Assembly (NCBI RefSeq): GCF_001484765.1
Contig: NZ_LLXO01000025.1
Span: 1 to 64,000, forward strand
DNA length: 64,000 nt
Reading direction: 5' to 3'
Source of the DNA: Entomohabitans teleogrylli
Lineage (GTDB): Bacteria; Pseudomonadota; Gammaproteobacteria; Enterobacterales; Enterobacteriaceae
Under the pieces are notes generated by a model, which was not told the DNA's origin, made no database searches, and was given only the letters and a program-made list of their open reading frames with translations. Shown here piece after piece: positions 41,934 to 51,436 of the stretch (position 1 is the stretch's first letter; the number at the start of each line of letters is the position of its first letter). Made by a program: the position numbers and the translations under genes.

Positions 41934-43193
41934 TTACAGCAGTTCCAGCGCCAGCAGCTCCGCCACCGTCTGGCGGCGGCGAATCAGGCGCGGCGCGCCG
42001 TTATCGAACAACACTTCCGGCAGCAGCGGGCGGCTATTGTAGTTGGAGGACATTGAAGCCCCGTAAGCGCCGGTATCGTGGAATACCAGGTAATCGCCGA
42101 TCTGGACCGGCGGCAGCGCCCGGGTTTCCACTTTACCCCCTTCCTGCTGGGTGAAGACATCGCCGGATTCGCACAGCGGACCGGCCACCACGGTTTCCGT
42201 CAGCGCGCCGGACAGCGCCCGGCCATCGCGCGGCAGCACAGAAATATGGTGGTAGCTACCGTACATCGCCGGACGCATCAGGTCGTTAAACCCGGCGTCG
42301 ACCAGCACGAAATGGCGGCTTCCCATCTGTTTTACGCTGCGCACCTGCGCAATTAGCACCCCGGATTCAGCGACCAGGAAGCGTCCCGGCTCAATCTCCA
42401 GAGTCACCGGGTGGCCCAGGTGGGCGGCGATTCTCTCGCGGGCGGCGTTCCACAGACCATAGTAGTGGTCGGTATCGATAGTCTCTTCGCCGGCGCGGTA
42501 GGGGATCGACAGCCCGCCGCCGGCGGAAATCGCCTGCAAATCCTGACCAAAGGCGATCACATGCTCCACCATGGCGCCGCACACCTGCTCAAGATGGCCG
42601 TAATCGACGCCGGATCCGATATGCATGTGCAGGCCCACCAGTTGCAGATCGTACTGGCGCATCACCGCCAGCGCCCGGGGCAGATCGCTGTACCAGATAC
42701 CGTGCTTACTGTTTTCGCCGCCGGTATTGGTTTTCTGGCTGTGGCCGTGGCCAAATCCGGGGTTGATACGCAACCACACCCGGTGGCCGGGCGACACGGC
42801 GCCAAGCTGGGAGAGCATATCCACCGAACCGGCGTTCACCGGGATCCCCAACTCATGGACCCGCGCCAGAGTGGCGTCGTCGAGCACATCAGCGGTAAAG
42901 ACGATGTCGTGGGGATTTTGCTGTGGGTCATAGCCCGCGGCCAGCGCCCGCTCGATCTCCCCCAGCGATACCGAATCCACTTTTACTCCCTGTTCGCGCA
43001 TCAGGCGCAGAATATGGACATTGGAACAGGCTTTCTGGGCAAAGCGAATCACATCAAACTGGCGCAACTGGCTAATCTGACGGCGAATAATCTGCGCGTC
43101 ATAGACCCACACCGGGCAGCCGAATTGCGGCGGCAGGGCGCGCAGATTAGCGGCGCTCAGCGCGCTTTGGGTGGTATCGAGAGGTTGCGGCAT
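41934..43193 (-). CDS. lysA: Diaminopimelate decarboxylase
   Basis: LysA, a PLP enzyme, decarboxylates meso-diaminopimelate to L-lysine, the last step of the pathway. The 419-residue protein has the PLP Lys in RFAQKACSN, HMHIGSG, and CESGDVF with GAYGASMSSNYNSRP, from which the active site is completed across the dimer. AGGAG precedes the ATG. It diverges from lysR, its activator, 116 bp away. Confidence 0.97.
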   Translation of the reverse strand: MPQPLDTTQSALSAANLRALPPQFGCPVWVYDAQIIRRQISQLRQFDVIRFAQKACSNVHILRLMREQGVKVDSVSLGEIERALAAGYDPQQNPHDIVFTADVLDDATLARVHELGIPVNAGSVDMLSQLGAVSPGHRVWLRINPGFGHGHSQKTNTGGENSKHGIWYSDLPRALAVMRQYDLQLVGLHMHIGSGVDYGHLEQVCGAMVEHVIAFGQDLQAISAGGGLSIPYRAGEETIDTDHYYGLWNAARERIAAHLGHPVTLEIEPGRFLVAESGVLIAQVRSVKQMGSRHFVLVDAGFNDLMRPAMYGSYHHISVLPRDGRALSGALTETVVAGPLCESGDVFTQQEGGKVETRALPPVQIGDYLVFHDTGAYGASMSSNYNSRPLLPEVLFDNGAPRLIRRRQTVAELLALELL

Positions 43194-43309
43194 GGAGAAC
43201 TCCTTTCATTTTGTATGGCGTTTATTACGCCACAGTCGCCAGTGAATAAAAAATATCGTTTTCTACACAGTCTATGCAAAAATGATATGGACTAACGAGG
43301 AATCGCGCC

Positions 43310-44233
43310 ATGCCCGCCATTAACCTGCGCCATATCGAAATCTTCCATGCGGTGATGACCGCCGGCAACCTGACCGAGGCCGCCGCCCTGCTGCACACCT
43401 CGCAGCCGACCGTCAGCCGGGAGCTGGCGCGCTTTGAAAAAGTGATCGGTCTGCAACTGTTTGAACGCAGCCGCGGCCGGCTACACCCGACGGTGCAGGG
43501 ACTGCGGCTGTTCGAAGAGGTGCAGCGATCCTGGTATGGTCTGGATCGCATCGTGGCGGCGGCGGAAAGCCTGCGCGAATTCCGCCAGGGGGAGCTGTCT
43601 ATCGCCTGCCTGCCGGTATTCTCCCAGTCGTTTCTGCCAGCGCTGGTGACGCCGTTCCTCGCCCGCTACCCGGAATTGAGCCTGAACATCGTGCCTCAGG
43701 AATCGCCGCTGCTGGAAGAGTGGCTCTCCGCCCAGCGCCACGACCTGGGGCTGACGGAAACCGTCACCACGCCGGCCGGTACGGCGCGCGAAAGTCTGCT
43801 GACCCTCAATGAAGTGTGCGTGCTGCCCGCCGACCATCCGCTGGCGCGAAAGCGCAGCCTCGGCCCCGCCGATTTCAGCGGCGAAAACTATATCAGCCTG
43901 TCGCGCAGCGACAGCTATCGCCAGTTGCTCGACCAGCTGTTTCACGAACATGGGGTGAAAAGGCGGATGGTGGTGGAAACCCACAGCGCCGCCTCCGTCT
44001 GCGCCATGGTGCGCGCCGGGGCGGGTATTTCGGTGGTCAATCCGCTGACAGCGCTGGACTATGCGGCCAGCGGCGTAGCGGTGCGGCGCTTCCGGATTGC
44101 CGTTCCTTTCACGGTCAGCCTGATTCGTCCGCTTCACCGCCCGGCGTCGGCGCTGGTCAACGCTTTCAGCGAACATTTACGCGCCGCGATGCCGCGCTTT
44201 ACCACCCTGCTGACGCAGATGCTGGAGGATTAG
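43310..44233 (+). CDS. lysR: Transcriptional activator LysR
   Basis: LysR activates lysA when diaminopimelate is present and lysine is low, and is the founding member of the LTTR family. The 307-residue protein has an N-terminal winged HTH ([24 protein letters not shown]) and a two-lobed effector domain. The divergent position to lysA, with a shared 116-bp control region, is the classic arrangement. Its stop overlaps that of the convergent racemase gene by 4 bases. Confidence 0.95.
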   Translation: MPAINLRHIEIFHAVMTAGNLTEAAALLHTSQPTVSRELARFEKVIGLQLFERSRGRLHPTVQGLRLFEEVQRSWYGLDRIVAAAESLREFRQGELSIACLPVFSQSFLPALVTPFLARYPELSLNIVPQESPLLEEWLSAQRHDLGLTETVTTPAGTARESLLTLNEVCVLPADHPLARKRSLGPADFSGENYISLSRSDSYRQLLDQLFHEHGVKRRMVVETHSAASVCAMVRAGAGISVVNPLTALDYAASGVAVRRFRIAVPFTVSLIRPLHRPASALVNAFSEHLRAAMPRFTTLLTQMLED

Positions 44234-44925
44234 TCCTCCAGCATAAAGCGTACCGCATCAGCCGCGTGGAGAGCCGCGGTATCAAACACCGGCACCGGAC
44301 ACTGCTGCTGATTGATCAACAGGCCTATCTCGGTACAGCCAAAAATCACCCCCTCGGCCCCCTGGCTGACCAGTTGCGCAATCACCTGCTGATAGCAGGC
44401 CCGGGAGCTGTCGAGCCAGCGCCCGAGACACAGCTCTTCAAAAATGATGCGGTTTATTTCCGCCCGCTGGTCGGCGCCGGGGATCAGACATTCGATAGCG
44501 AATTCACGCTCCAGCCGCCCGCGGTAAAAATCCTGCTCCATGGTATAGCGCGTGCCGAGCAGCGCCACCCGGCGCAGCCCCTGCGCGGCGATCGCCCGCC
44601 CGGTGGCGTCGGCGATATGCAAAAACGGCAGCGCACACTGCGCTTCAATGACATCCGCCACTTTGTGCATGGTGTTGGTACACAGCACAATACCGTGGGC
44701 GCCCGCTCTCTGTAACCCCAGCGCGGCATCGGCCAGCATCTGCCCGGCCTGATCCCACTCCCCGCGGCTCTGACACAGCTCGATGTCATGAAAATCCACG
44801 CTGTGCAGCACAATTTGCGCGGAATGCAGCCCGCCCAGCCGTGCTTTGATCCCTTCATTTATCAGCCGGTAATAAGGAATGGTGGACTCCCAGCTCATTC
44901 CGCCCAGTAATCCGATGGTTTTCAT
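44230..44925 (-). CDS. racD: Broad-specificity amino acid racemase, Asp/Glu racemase family
   Basis: The 231-residue protein is YgeA/RacD-like. The two cysteines that act as acid and base in PLP-independent racemases are present: LCTNTMHK and [10 protein letters not shown]. The N-terminus [14 protein letters not shown] is typical. E. coli YgeA racemises several amino acids and may supply D-amino acids to signal in the wall. I start at ATG 44925 (AGGAG, 7 bases upstream); an upstream extension of 21 codons is not supported. It diverges from kdgF. Confidence 0.9.
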   Translation of the reverse strand: MKTIGLLGGMSWESTIPYYRLINEGIKARLGGLHSAQIVLHSVDFHDIELCQSRGEWDQAGQMLADAALGLQRAGAHGIVLCTNTMHKVADVIEAQCALPFLHIADATGRAIAAQGLRRVALLGTRYTMEQDFYRGRLEREFAIECLIPGADQRAEINRIIFEELCLGRWLDSSRACYQQVIAQLVSQGAEGVIFGCTEIGLLINQQQCPVPVFDTAALHAADAVRFMLED

Positions 44926-45054
44926 GATCTCTCCTGTGATGACAGCGCTTCGCGAATTGATGATGCCGGGATTGCGGGACAATGCCAATCCGATCGTACC
45001 GCCAGTTTTATCATACAGGCTATCGCCATTGCCTGAATCCGCTTACCGTGGTAA

Positions 45055-45074
45055 AAATGAAACAACGTTTCAAT
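45055..45074. promoter_or_regulatory. KdgR-type operator before kdgF
   Basis: AAATGAAACAACGTTTCAAT has the palindromic core GAAAC-N3-GTTTC of KdgR boxes and lies 16 bases before the kdgF start. KdgR represses pectin genes until 2-keto-3-deoxygluconate accumulates. Confidence 0.8.
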
Positions 45075-45090
45075 CAAAGGAAAGCCGCCA

Positions 45091-45414
45091 ATGTTTACTT
45101 TTATTAAAGACACCGAACTCGAAGACCTCGGCGCCGGCGTCACCCGCCGGATTCTGGCCCACGATGGCAACATGATGGCCGTACAGGTGAATTTCGCCAC
45201 CGGCGCCGTTGGCCCCTTGCATAACCACCCGCACGAACAGTTGACCTACGTCCTGTCCGGCGAATTTGAGTTCACCATCGGCGATGAAACCCATCGGGTA
45301 AGCGCCGGTGATACATTGTACAAACAGCCGAATATCATGCACGGCTGCGTCTGTTTGCAGGCCGGCACGCTGCTTGATACGTTCACCCCAATCCGCGAAG
45401 ACTTCCTGAAGTAA
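45091..45414 (+). CDS. kdgF: KdgF cupin, unsaturated uronate linearising enzyme
   Basis: KdgF opens the ring of 4,5-unsaturated galacturonate, released from pectin oligomers, to the keto form that KduI and KduD process. The 107-residue single cupin has the metal-binding HNHPHEQ and a later His in NIMHGCV, with the family ending TFTPIREDFLK. The gene begins the pectin island, has a KdgR box at its start and AAAGGA as ribosome site. A generic cupin is possible, but operator and neighbours make KdgF convincing. Confidence 0.9.
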   Translation: MFTFIKDTELEDLGAGVTRRILAHDGNMMAVQVNFATGAVGPLHNHPHEQLTYVLSGEFEFTIGDETHRVSAGDTLYKQPNIMHGCVCLQAGTLLDTFTPIREDFLK

Positions 45415-45515
45415 CGTCCCACTCCGTCCCCCGTACAGGAGCGGCCAGCCCGCTCCCCTGCGCCACGCTGGCCGAACTATCCCCATCCGGCGCAAAAAAT
45501 CGCCGCTCCGAAATA

Positions 45516-45535
45516 AATTGAAACAGCGTTTCGAC
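45516..45535. promoter_or_regulatory. KdgR-type operator upstream of togMNAB (distal)
   Basis: AATTGAAACAGCGTTTCGAC has a perfect GAAAC-N3-GTTTC core. A CRP-like half site, TCACA, follows at 45541. The 421-bp gap between kdgF and togM holds two such boxes and no gene. Confidence 0.78.
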
Positions 45536-45591
45536 TTCGATCACATTTCCGACAAGAATCGCATGACGGGTTTTTAAATCCCATTAGAATT

Positions 45592-45611
45592 AAATAAAAC
45601 ATCGTTTCATA
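45592..45611. promoter_or_regulatory. KdgR-type operator upstream of togMNAB (proximal)
   Basis: AAATAAAACATCGTTTCATA differs from the perfect core by one base in the left arm. A TATAAA (near 45630) downstream could be part of the promoter. Two boxes before one operon are common in the KdgR regulon. Confidence 0.72.
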
Positions 45612-45835
45612 AATTTAAAACGACATTTTTATAAACCAGACGATGCACAGCGGATAAGCCATTTTATCCACCCCAGGGTACGGATAACGCATTAATTCAA
45701 CGGTAACGATCAGGGACACGATATGCCAGCCACCAGCAACGATTAACGCCACACGCCAGCGCAGATGCTCCCGGCATCGGCAGGCGGATGGCTAACGCCT
45801 CTTAATTTCAACCTCTGACAGCCAGGTAGGTAAGT

Positions 45836-46726
45836 ATGAATGAAAACAGACTGTTAGGACTGGCATGGATATCGCCCTATATCATTGGGTTGATAGTCTT
45901 TACCGCCTTTCCTTTCGTTTCGTCGTTCTTTCTCAGTTTCACTGAGTATGACCTGATGAACCCGCCGGAATTTACCGGCCTTGAGAACTATCGCTACATG
46001 TTTACCGAAGACGCGCTCTTCTGGAAATCGATGGGCGTGACCTTTGCCTACGTATTTTTGACTATCCCGCTCAAGCTGGCTTTTGCGCTGGGAATTGCTT
46101 TCGTCCTGAACTTTAAACTGCGCGGTATCGGCTTCTTTCGCACCGCCTACTATATTCCATCGATTCTCGGCAGCTCAGTGGCGATCGCGGTACTGTGGCG
46201 CGCCCTGTTCGCCATCGACGGGTTGCTGAACAGCTTTATCAGCGTGTTCGGGTTCGATCCGGTGAACTGGCTGGGGGAACCCTCGCTGGCGCTGATGTCC
46301 GTGACCCTGCTGCGCGTCTGGCAGTTCGGATCAGCGATGGTTATCTTCCTGGCGGCGCTGCAAAACGTCCCGCAGTCCCAGTATGAAGCGGCGATGATCG
46401 ACGGCGCCTCAAAATGGCAGATGTTCCTGAAGGTCACGGTGCCGCTGATTACCCCGGTGATTTTCTTCAACTTTATTATGCAGACTACTCAGGCGTTCCA
46501 GGAGTTTACCGCGCCGTACATCATCACCGGCGGCGGTCCGACCCACTACACCTATCTGTTCTCGCTGTATATCTACGACACGGCGTTCAAATATTTCGAA
46601 ATGGGCTACGGCGCGGCGCTGGCTTGGGTACTGTTCCTGGTGGTGGCGGTATTCGCCTCCATTGCCTTCAAATCATCAAAATACTGGGTCTTCTACTCCG
46701 CTGATAAAGGAGGCAAAAATGGCTGA
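45836..46726 (+). CDS. togM: Oligogalacturonide ABC transporter permease TogM
   Basis: TogM is one of two inner-membrane subunits of the ABC importer TogMNAB for oligogalacturonides. The 296-residue protein has six helices and the MalF-like EAA loop (YEAAMIDGASKWQMFLKVTVPL) that docks with the ATPase. It heads the operon, with two KdgR boxes in the upstream gap. Its stop lies inside the start of togN (8-base overlap). Confidence 0.92.
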   Translation: MNENRLLGLAWISPYIIGLIVFTAFPFVSSFFLSFTEYDLMNPPEFTGLENYRYMFTEDALFWKSMGVTFAYVFLTIPLKLAFALGIAFVLNFKLRGIGFFRTAYYIPSILGSSVAIAVLWRALFAIDGLLNSFISVFGFDPVNWLGEPSLALMSVTLLRVWQFGSAMVIFLAALQNVPQSQYEAAMIDGASKWQMFLKVTVPLITPVIFFNFIMQTTQAFQEFTAPYIITGGGPTHYTYLFSLYIYDTAFKYFEMGYGAALAWVLFLVVAVFASIAFKSSKYWVFYSADKGGKNG

Positions 46727-47633
46727 TATTCAACAGAGTCACACCCCCACCCGGCAGACGCCTGGTGAAGCGGAACTGGAAGTGCAGCGCACGCTGCGCC
46801 GGGAAAAAATCAACGCCGGCATTCGCTATGTGGTGTTGCTGGCGGTCGGTCTGCTGATGCTCTATCCGCTGGTGTGGATGTTTTCGGCGGCCTTTAAACC
46901 TAACCATGAGATCTTCACCACGCTGGGCCTGATCCCGGAAAACCCGACCATGGACGGGTTCGCCAACGGCTGGAAAACCGGTACCGAATATACTTTCGGC
47001 CATTACATGCTCAATACCTTCCAGTATGTGATCCCGAAAGTTATCCTGACCATTATCTCTTCCACCGTGGTGGCCTACGGCTTCGCGCGGTTTGAGATCC
47101 CGTGGAAGAATTTCTGGTTCGCGACGCTTATCGCCACCATGCTGCTGCCCAGCACCGTACTGCTGATCCCGCAGTACCTGATGTTCCGTGAAATGGGCAT
47201 GCTGAACAGCTATCTGCCGCTGTACCTGCCGCTGGCCTTCGCCACCCAGGGGTTCTTCGTCTTTATGCTGATTCAGTTCCTGCGCGGCGTCCCCCGCGAC
47301 ATGGAAGAAGCGGCGCAAATCGACGGCTGTAACTCCTTTCAGGTGCTGTGGTACGTGGTCGTACCGATCCTCAAGCCGGCGATTATCTCCGTGGCGCTGT
47401 TCCAGTTTATGTGGTCAATGAACGACTTTATCGGCCCGCTGATTTACGTCTACAGCGTGGATAAATACCCGATCGCCCTGGCGCTGAAAATGTCTATCGA
47501 CGTGACCGAAGGGGCGCCGTGGAACGAAATTCTGGCAATGGCGAGTATCTCCATCCTGCCGTCCATCATCATCTTCTTCCTGGCGCAGCGCTACTTTGTG
47601 CAGGGCGTGTCCAGCAGCGGAATCAAAGGTTAA
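46719..47633 (+). CDS. togN: Oligogalacturonide ABC transporter permease TogN
   Basis: TogN is the MalG-like partner of TogM. From ATG 46719, which follows AAAGGAGGC, the protein has 304 residues: a cytoplasmic N-terminus, six helices and the EAA loop EEAAQIDGCNSFQVLWYVVVPI. An open frame 19 codons longer lies inside togM and is unlikely to be used. It ends 11 bp before togA. Confidence 0.92.
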   Translation: MADIQQSHTPTRQTPGEAELEVQRTLRREKINAGIRYVVLLAVGLLMLYPLVWMFSAAFKPNHEIFTTLGLIPENPTMDGFANGWKTGTEYTFGHYMLNTFQYVIPKVILTIISSTVVAYGFARFEIPWKNFWFATLIATMLLPSTVLLIPQYLMFREMGMLNSYLPLYLPLAFATQGFFVFMLIQFLRGVPRDMEEAAQIDGCNSFQVLWYVVVPILKPAIISVALFQFMWSMNDFIGPLIYVYSVDKYPIALALKMSIDVTEGAPWNEILAMASISILPSIIIFFLAQRYFVQGVSSSGIKG

Positions 47634-47644
47634 GAGGGAATATC

Positions 47645-48772
47645 ATGGCTGAAGTCATTTTCAACAAACTGGAAAAAGTCTACTCCAACGGATTTAAAGC
47701 GGTGCATGGTATCGACCTGACAATCGCCGACGGCGAGTTTATGGTCATCGTCGGCCCGTCCGGCTGCGCCAAATCCACCACCCTGCGCATGCTGGCCGGC
47801 CTGGAAACCATCAGCGGCGGCGAAGTGCGAATCGGCGAAAAAGTGGTTAACAACCTGGCGCCGAAAGAGCGCGGGATCGCCATGGTATTCCAGAACTACG
47901 CCCTGTATCCGCATATGACGGTGCGTGAAAACCTCGCCTTCGGCCTGAAGCTGAGCAGAATGCCGAAAGAGCAGATCGACATGCAGGTGGATGAGGCGGC
48001 GAAGATCCTTGAACTGGAAGAGTTGATGGACCGCCTGCCGCGCCAGCTTTCCGGCGGCCAGGCCCAGCGTGTGGCGGTCGGTCGCGCCATCGTTAAAAAA
48101 CCGGATGTATTCCTGTTCGATGAACCGCTCTCCAACCTTGACGCCAAGCTGCGCGCCTCAATGCGCATCCGGATTTCAGATCTACATAAGCAGCTCAAAA
48201 AATCCGGCAAACCGGCCACCAGCGTTTACGTTACCCACGACCAGACCGAAGCGATGACCATGGGCGACCGCATTTGCGTGATGAAGCTCGGCCATATCAT
48301 GCAGGTGGATACCCCGGACAACCTCTACCACCACCCGAAGAATATGTTTGTGGCGGGTTTTATCGGCGCGCCGGAAATGAATATCAAACCAACGCGCCTT
48401 GCCGAACACAATGGCCGCCTGCACATCACTGTCGGCAACAATATGCTGCCGCTCACCGACCATCAGCAGCAAAAACTGGCTGCTTATAAGGACCAGCAGG
48501 TATTTTTCGGCGTGCGTCCGGAGTTTGTTTCGGTAGCGGATGAACCCTTTGCCGACGGCTGCGCCAGCGGTGAGATGGTGCGGGTGGAAAACATGGGTCA
48601 CGAATTCTTTATCTACCTGAAAGTGGGCGACTACGAACTGACCGGCCGCATCCCGTCCGATGAGGCCAAACCGATGATTAACAAGGGGCTCAATCGCAAA
48701 GTCTGGTTCCGTTTCGATATGCATAAGTGCCACATTTTCGATGCCAAAACAGAACAAAATATCTCTCTCTGA
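47645..48772 (+). CDS. togA: Oligogalacturonide ABC transporter ATPase TogA
   Basis: TogA powers the importer. The 375-residue MalK-type ATPase has signature LSGGQAQR, Walker B FLFDEPLSNLD, the H-loop YVTHDQTEA, and a C-terminal TOBE-type regulatory domain (about 240-375). The Walker A reads GPSGCAKSTT: the third invariant glycine, before Lys, is Ala. The DNA (TGCGCCAAA) is clear, so it is not a translation error; it may be a family trait. ATG 47645 was chosen by homology; the frame is open 42 codons upstream within togN. Confidence 0.92.
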   Translation: MAEVIFNKLEKVYSNGFKAVHGIDLTIADGEFMVIVGPSGCAKSTTLRMLAGLETISGGEVRIGEKVVNNLAPKERGIAMVFQNYALYPHMTVRENLAFGLKLSRMPKEQIDMQVDEAAKILELEELMDRLPRQLSGGQAQRVAVGRAIVKKPDVFLFDEPLSNLDAKLRASMRIRISDLHKQLKKSGKPATSVYVTHDQTEAMTMGDRICVMKLGHIMQVDTPDNLYHHPKNMFVAGFIGAPEMNIKPTRLAEHNGRLHITVGNNMLPLTDHQQQKLAAYKDQQVFFGVRPEFVSVADEPFADGCASGEMVRVENMGHEFFIYLKVGDYELTGRIPSDEAKPMINKGLNRKVWFRFDMHKCHIFDAKTEQNISL

Positions 48773-48787
48773 CAGGAGTCTATAGCA

Positions 48788-50077
48788 ATGAAAACCATGC
48801 TGTTGAGTACCCTGATTGCCTCTACTCTGGCGCTGACGGCCAGCCAGGCCTTCGCCGCCGATGACGTTAACCTGCGTATGTCCTGGTGGGGCGGCAATGG
48901 CCGCCATCAGGTCACCCTGAAAGCGCTGGAAGCGTTCCACAAGCAGTATCCGCACATTAATGTGAAGGCGGAATACACCGGCTGGGACGGGCATCTGTCG
49001 CGTCTGACCACCCAGATAGCCGGCGGTACCGAACCGGACCTGATGCAAACCAACTGGAACTGGCTGCCAATTTTCTCGAAAACCGGTAACGGCTTTTACG
49101 ATCTCAACCAACTGGGCGAGGTACTCGATCTCAGCCAGTTCGATCCCAAAGAGCTACAGTCCACCACGGTCGACGGCAAACTGAACGGTATCCCCATCTC
49201 GGTCACCGCGCGGGTGTTCTATTACAACAATGAGACCTGGAAAAAAGCTGGCATCGACTATCCGAAAACCTGGGACGAACTGATGGCGGCGGGCGTGGCC
49301 TTTAATAACCAACTGGGCAAGCAGTTTTACCCGGTGGTACTGGAACACCAGGACGTGCTGGCGCTGCTCAACTCTTACATGGTGCAAAAGTACAATATTC
49401 CGGCGGTAGATGAAAAAACCAAAAAGTTCTCCTGGAGTAAAGAGCAGTGGGTGGAGTTCTTCCAGGTCTACAAAAAACTGATCGACAGCCACGTCATGCC
49501 GGACACCAAATATTATGCCTCCTTCGGCAAGAGCAATATGTATGAAATGAAACCGTGGATCGAAGGAGAATGGGCCGGGACCTATATGTGGAACTCCACC
49601 ATTACCAAGTATTCGGACAACCTGAAACCGCCGGCCAGACTTGAGTTGGGTAGTTACCCGATGCTGCCGGAGGCCCGGGACGCGGGGCTGTTCTTCAAAC
49701 CGGCGCAGATGTTCTCGGTCAGCAAAACCACTAAACATCCCAAAGAAGCGGCGCTACTGCTTAACTTCCTGCTGAACAGCAAAGAAGGCGTGGAGGCGCT
49801 GGGGCTGGAGCGCGGCGTGCCGCTAAGCAAGGCGGCGGTACAGCAATTAAGCGCCGACGGTATTATTCAGGATGACGATCCGGCCGTCGCAGGTCTGAAA
49901 CTGGCCCAGTCGCTGCCGACCACGCTGAGCGTTTCCCCTTACTTTGACGATCCGCAGATTGTCGCCCAGTTCGGTACTACGCTGCAGTATATCGACTATG
50001 GTCAGAAATCCGTGGAAGACGCCGCCGCTGACTTCCAGCGCCAGGCGGAGCGTATTCTGCGCCGCGCCATGCGCTAA
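48788..50077 (+). CDS. togB: Oligogalacturonide-binding protein TogB
   Basis: TogB is the periplasmic receptor that gives substrate to TogMN. The 429-residue protein has a signal peptide (TLIASTLALTASQAFA) and the extracellular solute-binding family 1 pattern (GGTEPDLMQTNWNWLP; GEWAGTYMWNSTITKY). It is last in togMNAB, 15 bp after togA with AGGAG in the gap. A strong terminator follows. Confidence 0.92.
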   Translation: MKTMLLSTLIASTLALTASQAFAADDVNLRMSWWGGNGRHQVTLKALEAFHKQYPHINVKAEYTGWDGHLSRLTTQIAGGTEPDLMQTNWNWLPIFSKTGNGFYDLNQLGEVLDLSQFDPKELQSTTVDGKLNGIPISVTARVFYYNNETWKKAGIDYPKTWDELMAAGVAFNNQLGKQFYPVVLEHQDVLALLNSYMVQKYNIPAVDEKTKKFSWSKEQWVEFFQVYKKLIDSHVMPDTKYYASFGKSNMYEMKPWIEGEWAGTYMWNSTITKYSDNLKPPARLELGSYPMLPEARDAGLFFKPAQMFSVSKTTKHPKEAALLLNFLLNSKEGVEALGLERGVPLSKAAVQQLSADGIIQDDDPAVAGLKLAQSLPTTLSVSPYFDDPQIVAQFGTTLQYIDYGQKSVEDAAADFQRQAERILRRAMR

Positions 50078-50097
50078 AGCCCCCGCCGATTCCCCTT

Positions 50098-50131
50098 TAC
50101 CCTGCCCGGGTTCCCCGGCAGGGTATTTTTA
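50098..50131 (+). terminator. Terminator after togB
   Basis: TACCCTGCC and GGCAGGGTA form the stem, with ATTTTTAT beyond it. Confidence 0.8.
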
Positions 50132-50173
50132 TGCCGGCAGTTTATCGCCCCTGACGCCGGTAAATTCCAGCCA

Positions 50174-50212
50174 TAAAAAAACCCTCTGCCCGATAAACAG
50201 ACAGAGGGGTTC
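50174..50212 (-). terminator. Terminator after kduD (minus strand)
   Basis: Read on the minus strand, ACCCCTCTGTC and GGGCAGAGGGT pair and are followed by seven U (50181-50175). Confidence 0.78.
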
Positions 50213-50232
50213 AGAAGAGCACGACGCGCCGG

Positions 50233-50994
50233 TCAGCGCGCCAGCCACCCGCCGTCTACCGCAACGGTATAGCCATTGATATAGTCAGATGCCGCAGACG
50301 CCAGGAACACCACCGGCCCCATCAGGTCGGACGGCAGTCCCCAGCGGCCCGCCGGGATACGCTCAAGAATTTCCGCGCTGCGCTGTTCATCGGCGCGCAG
50401 TTGCTGGGTGTTGTTAGTCGCCATATAACCCGGGGCAATAGCATTGACGTTAATATTGTATTTCGCCCATTCGTTGGCCATCAGACGCGTAATGCCCATT
50501 ACGCCGCTTTTCGAAGCGGTATAGGACGGTACGCGAATCCCCCCCTGGAACGAGAGCATGGAGGCGATATTAATAATTTTTCCGCCGTTGCCCTGGGCGA
50601 TAAACTGTTTCGCCGCCGCCTGGGACATGAAGAAGACGGTCTTGATGTTCAGATTCATGACATCGTCCCAGTCTTTTTCACTGAATGCGAGAGCGTCTTC
50701 GCGGCGGATCAGGCCGGCGTTATTAATCAGAATATCAATATGACCGAACTCGGCCACGGCGCGGTCCAGCAGCGCGGGAATCGCGTCAATCTGGCGCAGA
50801 TCGGCGGTCAGACTCAGAAAACGGCGGCCCAGAGCGGTAACTTTGCTGATGGTTTCCGTCGGCTCAACGATATTGATACCCACGATATCGCAGCCGGCTT
50901 GCGCCAGCCCCAGCGCCATACCCTGGCCCAGACCAGTATCGCAGCCGGTAACGACAGCGACTTTGCCCTGAAGAGAGAATGAATCGAGAATCAT
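50233..50994 (-). CDS. kduD: 2-dehydro-3-deoxy-D-gluconate 5-dehydrogenase KduD
   Basis: KduD reduces 2,5-diketo-3-deoxygluconate to 2-keto-3-deoxygluconate (KDG), the inducer that releases KdgR. The 253-residue short-chain dehydrogenase has TGCDTGLGQGMALG for NAD binding, NNAGLIRR, and the catalytic Ser-Tyr-Lys in SMLSFQG and YTASKSG. Its usual partner kduI is not in the window. It diverges from ogl over a 442-bp gap with three KdgR boxes. Confidence 0.93.
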   Translation of the reverse strand: MILDSFSLQGKVAVVTGCDTGLGQGMALGLAQAGCDIVGINIVEPTETISKVTALGRRFLSLTADLRQIDAIPALLDRAVAEFGHIDILINNAGLIRREDALAFSEKDWDDVMNLNIKTVFFMSQAAAKQFIAQGNGGKIINIASMLSFQGGIRVPSYTASKSGVMGITRLMANEWAKYNINVNAIAPGYMATNNTQQLRADEQRSAEILERIPAGRWGLPSDLMGPVVFLASAASDYINGYTVAVDGGWLAR

Positions 50995-51083
50995 CTTTAT
51001 TTCCTTTTTATCAGGCCTGTTGCAGGCCGCTATTTACCGGTCACAGATCGCCCAGGACGTCTGTTCTGTCGACCTCCATTCTG

Positions 51084-51102
51084 AATGAAACGTTGTTCCA
51101 TT
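51084..51102. promoter_or_regulatory. KdgR-type operator for kduD
   Basis: AATGAAACGTTGTTCCATT differs by one base from the GAAAC-N3-GTTTC core. It lies 90 bp upstream of kduD. Confidence 0.7.
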
Positions 51103-51150
51103 ACCGAATCTGATGACATAGTAAGCTGAACAAAACCTGCTTTCAATTAA

Positions 51151-51170
51151 ATTTGAAACGATGTTTCAGT
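51151..51170. promoter_or_regulatory. KdgR-type operator in the kduD-ogl gap
   Basis: ATTTGAAACGATGTTTCAGT has a perfect core. CRP-like half sites (TGTGA near 51185, TCACA near 51206) follow, consistent with activation of both divergent genes by CRP. Confidence 0.75.
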
Positions 51171-51350
51171 TTATATGCCATTCATGTGAAAATTTGACGC
51201 CAGGATCACATCTGATCAGGAAACATGCGGGTTGTTATCGACTGCTGAAGCGCCGTAGATCGAGTTCTCACTGCCGCAAACGGGGCGCATATACCCGGTA
51301 AATCTCTGCGCGCCGACGACGCAATATGGAAAATGCGTGAATCATCACAT

Positions 51351-51370
51351 AAAATGAAACGATGTTTCTA
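51351..51370. promoter_or_regulatory. KdgR-type operator for ogl
   Basis: AAAATGAAACGATGTTTCTA has a perfect core and lies 67 bp before the ogl start, where repressor binding would cover the promoter. Confidence 0.78.
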
Positions 51371-51436
51371 TAAATTATCACCATGTTTTTAATTTAATAA
51401 TCAGCACATCCGGCGGATGGCAAAAAGGAGAAGATT

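Noticed and set aside
51330-51350. CRP site GTGAATCATCAC before ogl
   Set aside because: The half sites are four bases apart instead of six, so the match to a CRP site is poor.
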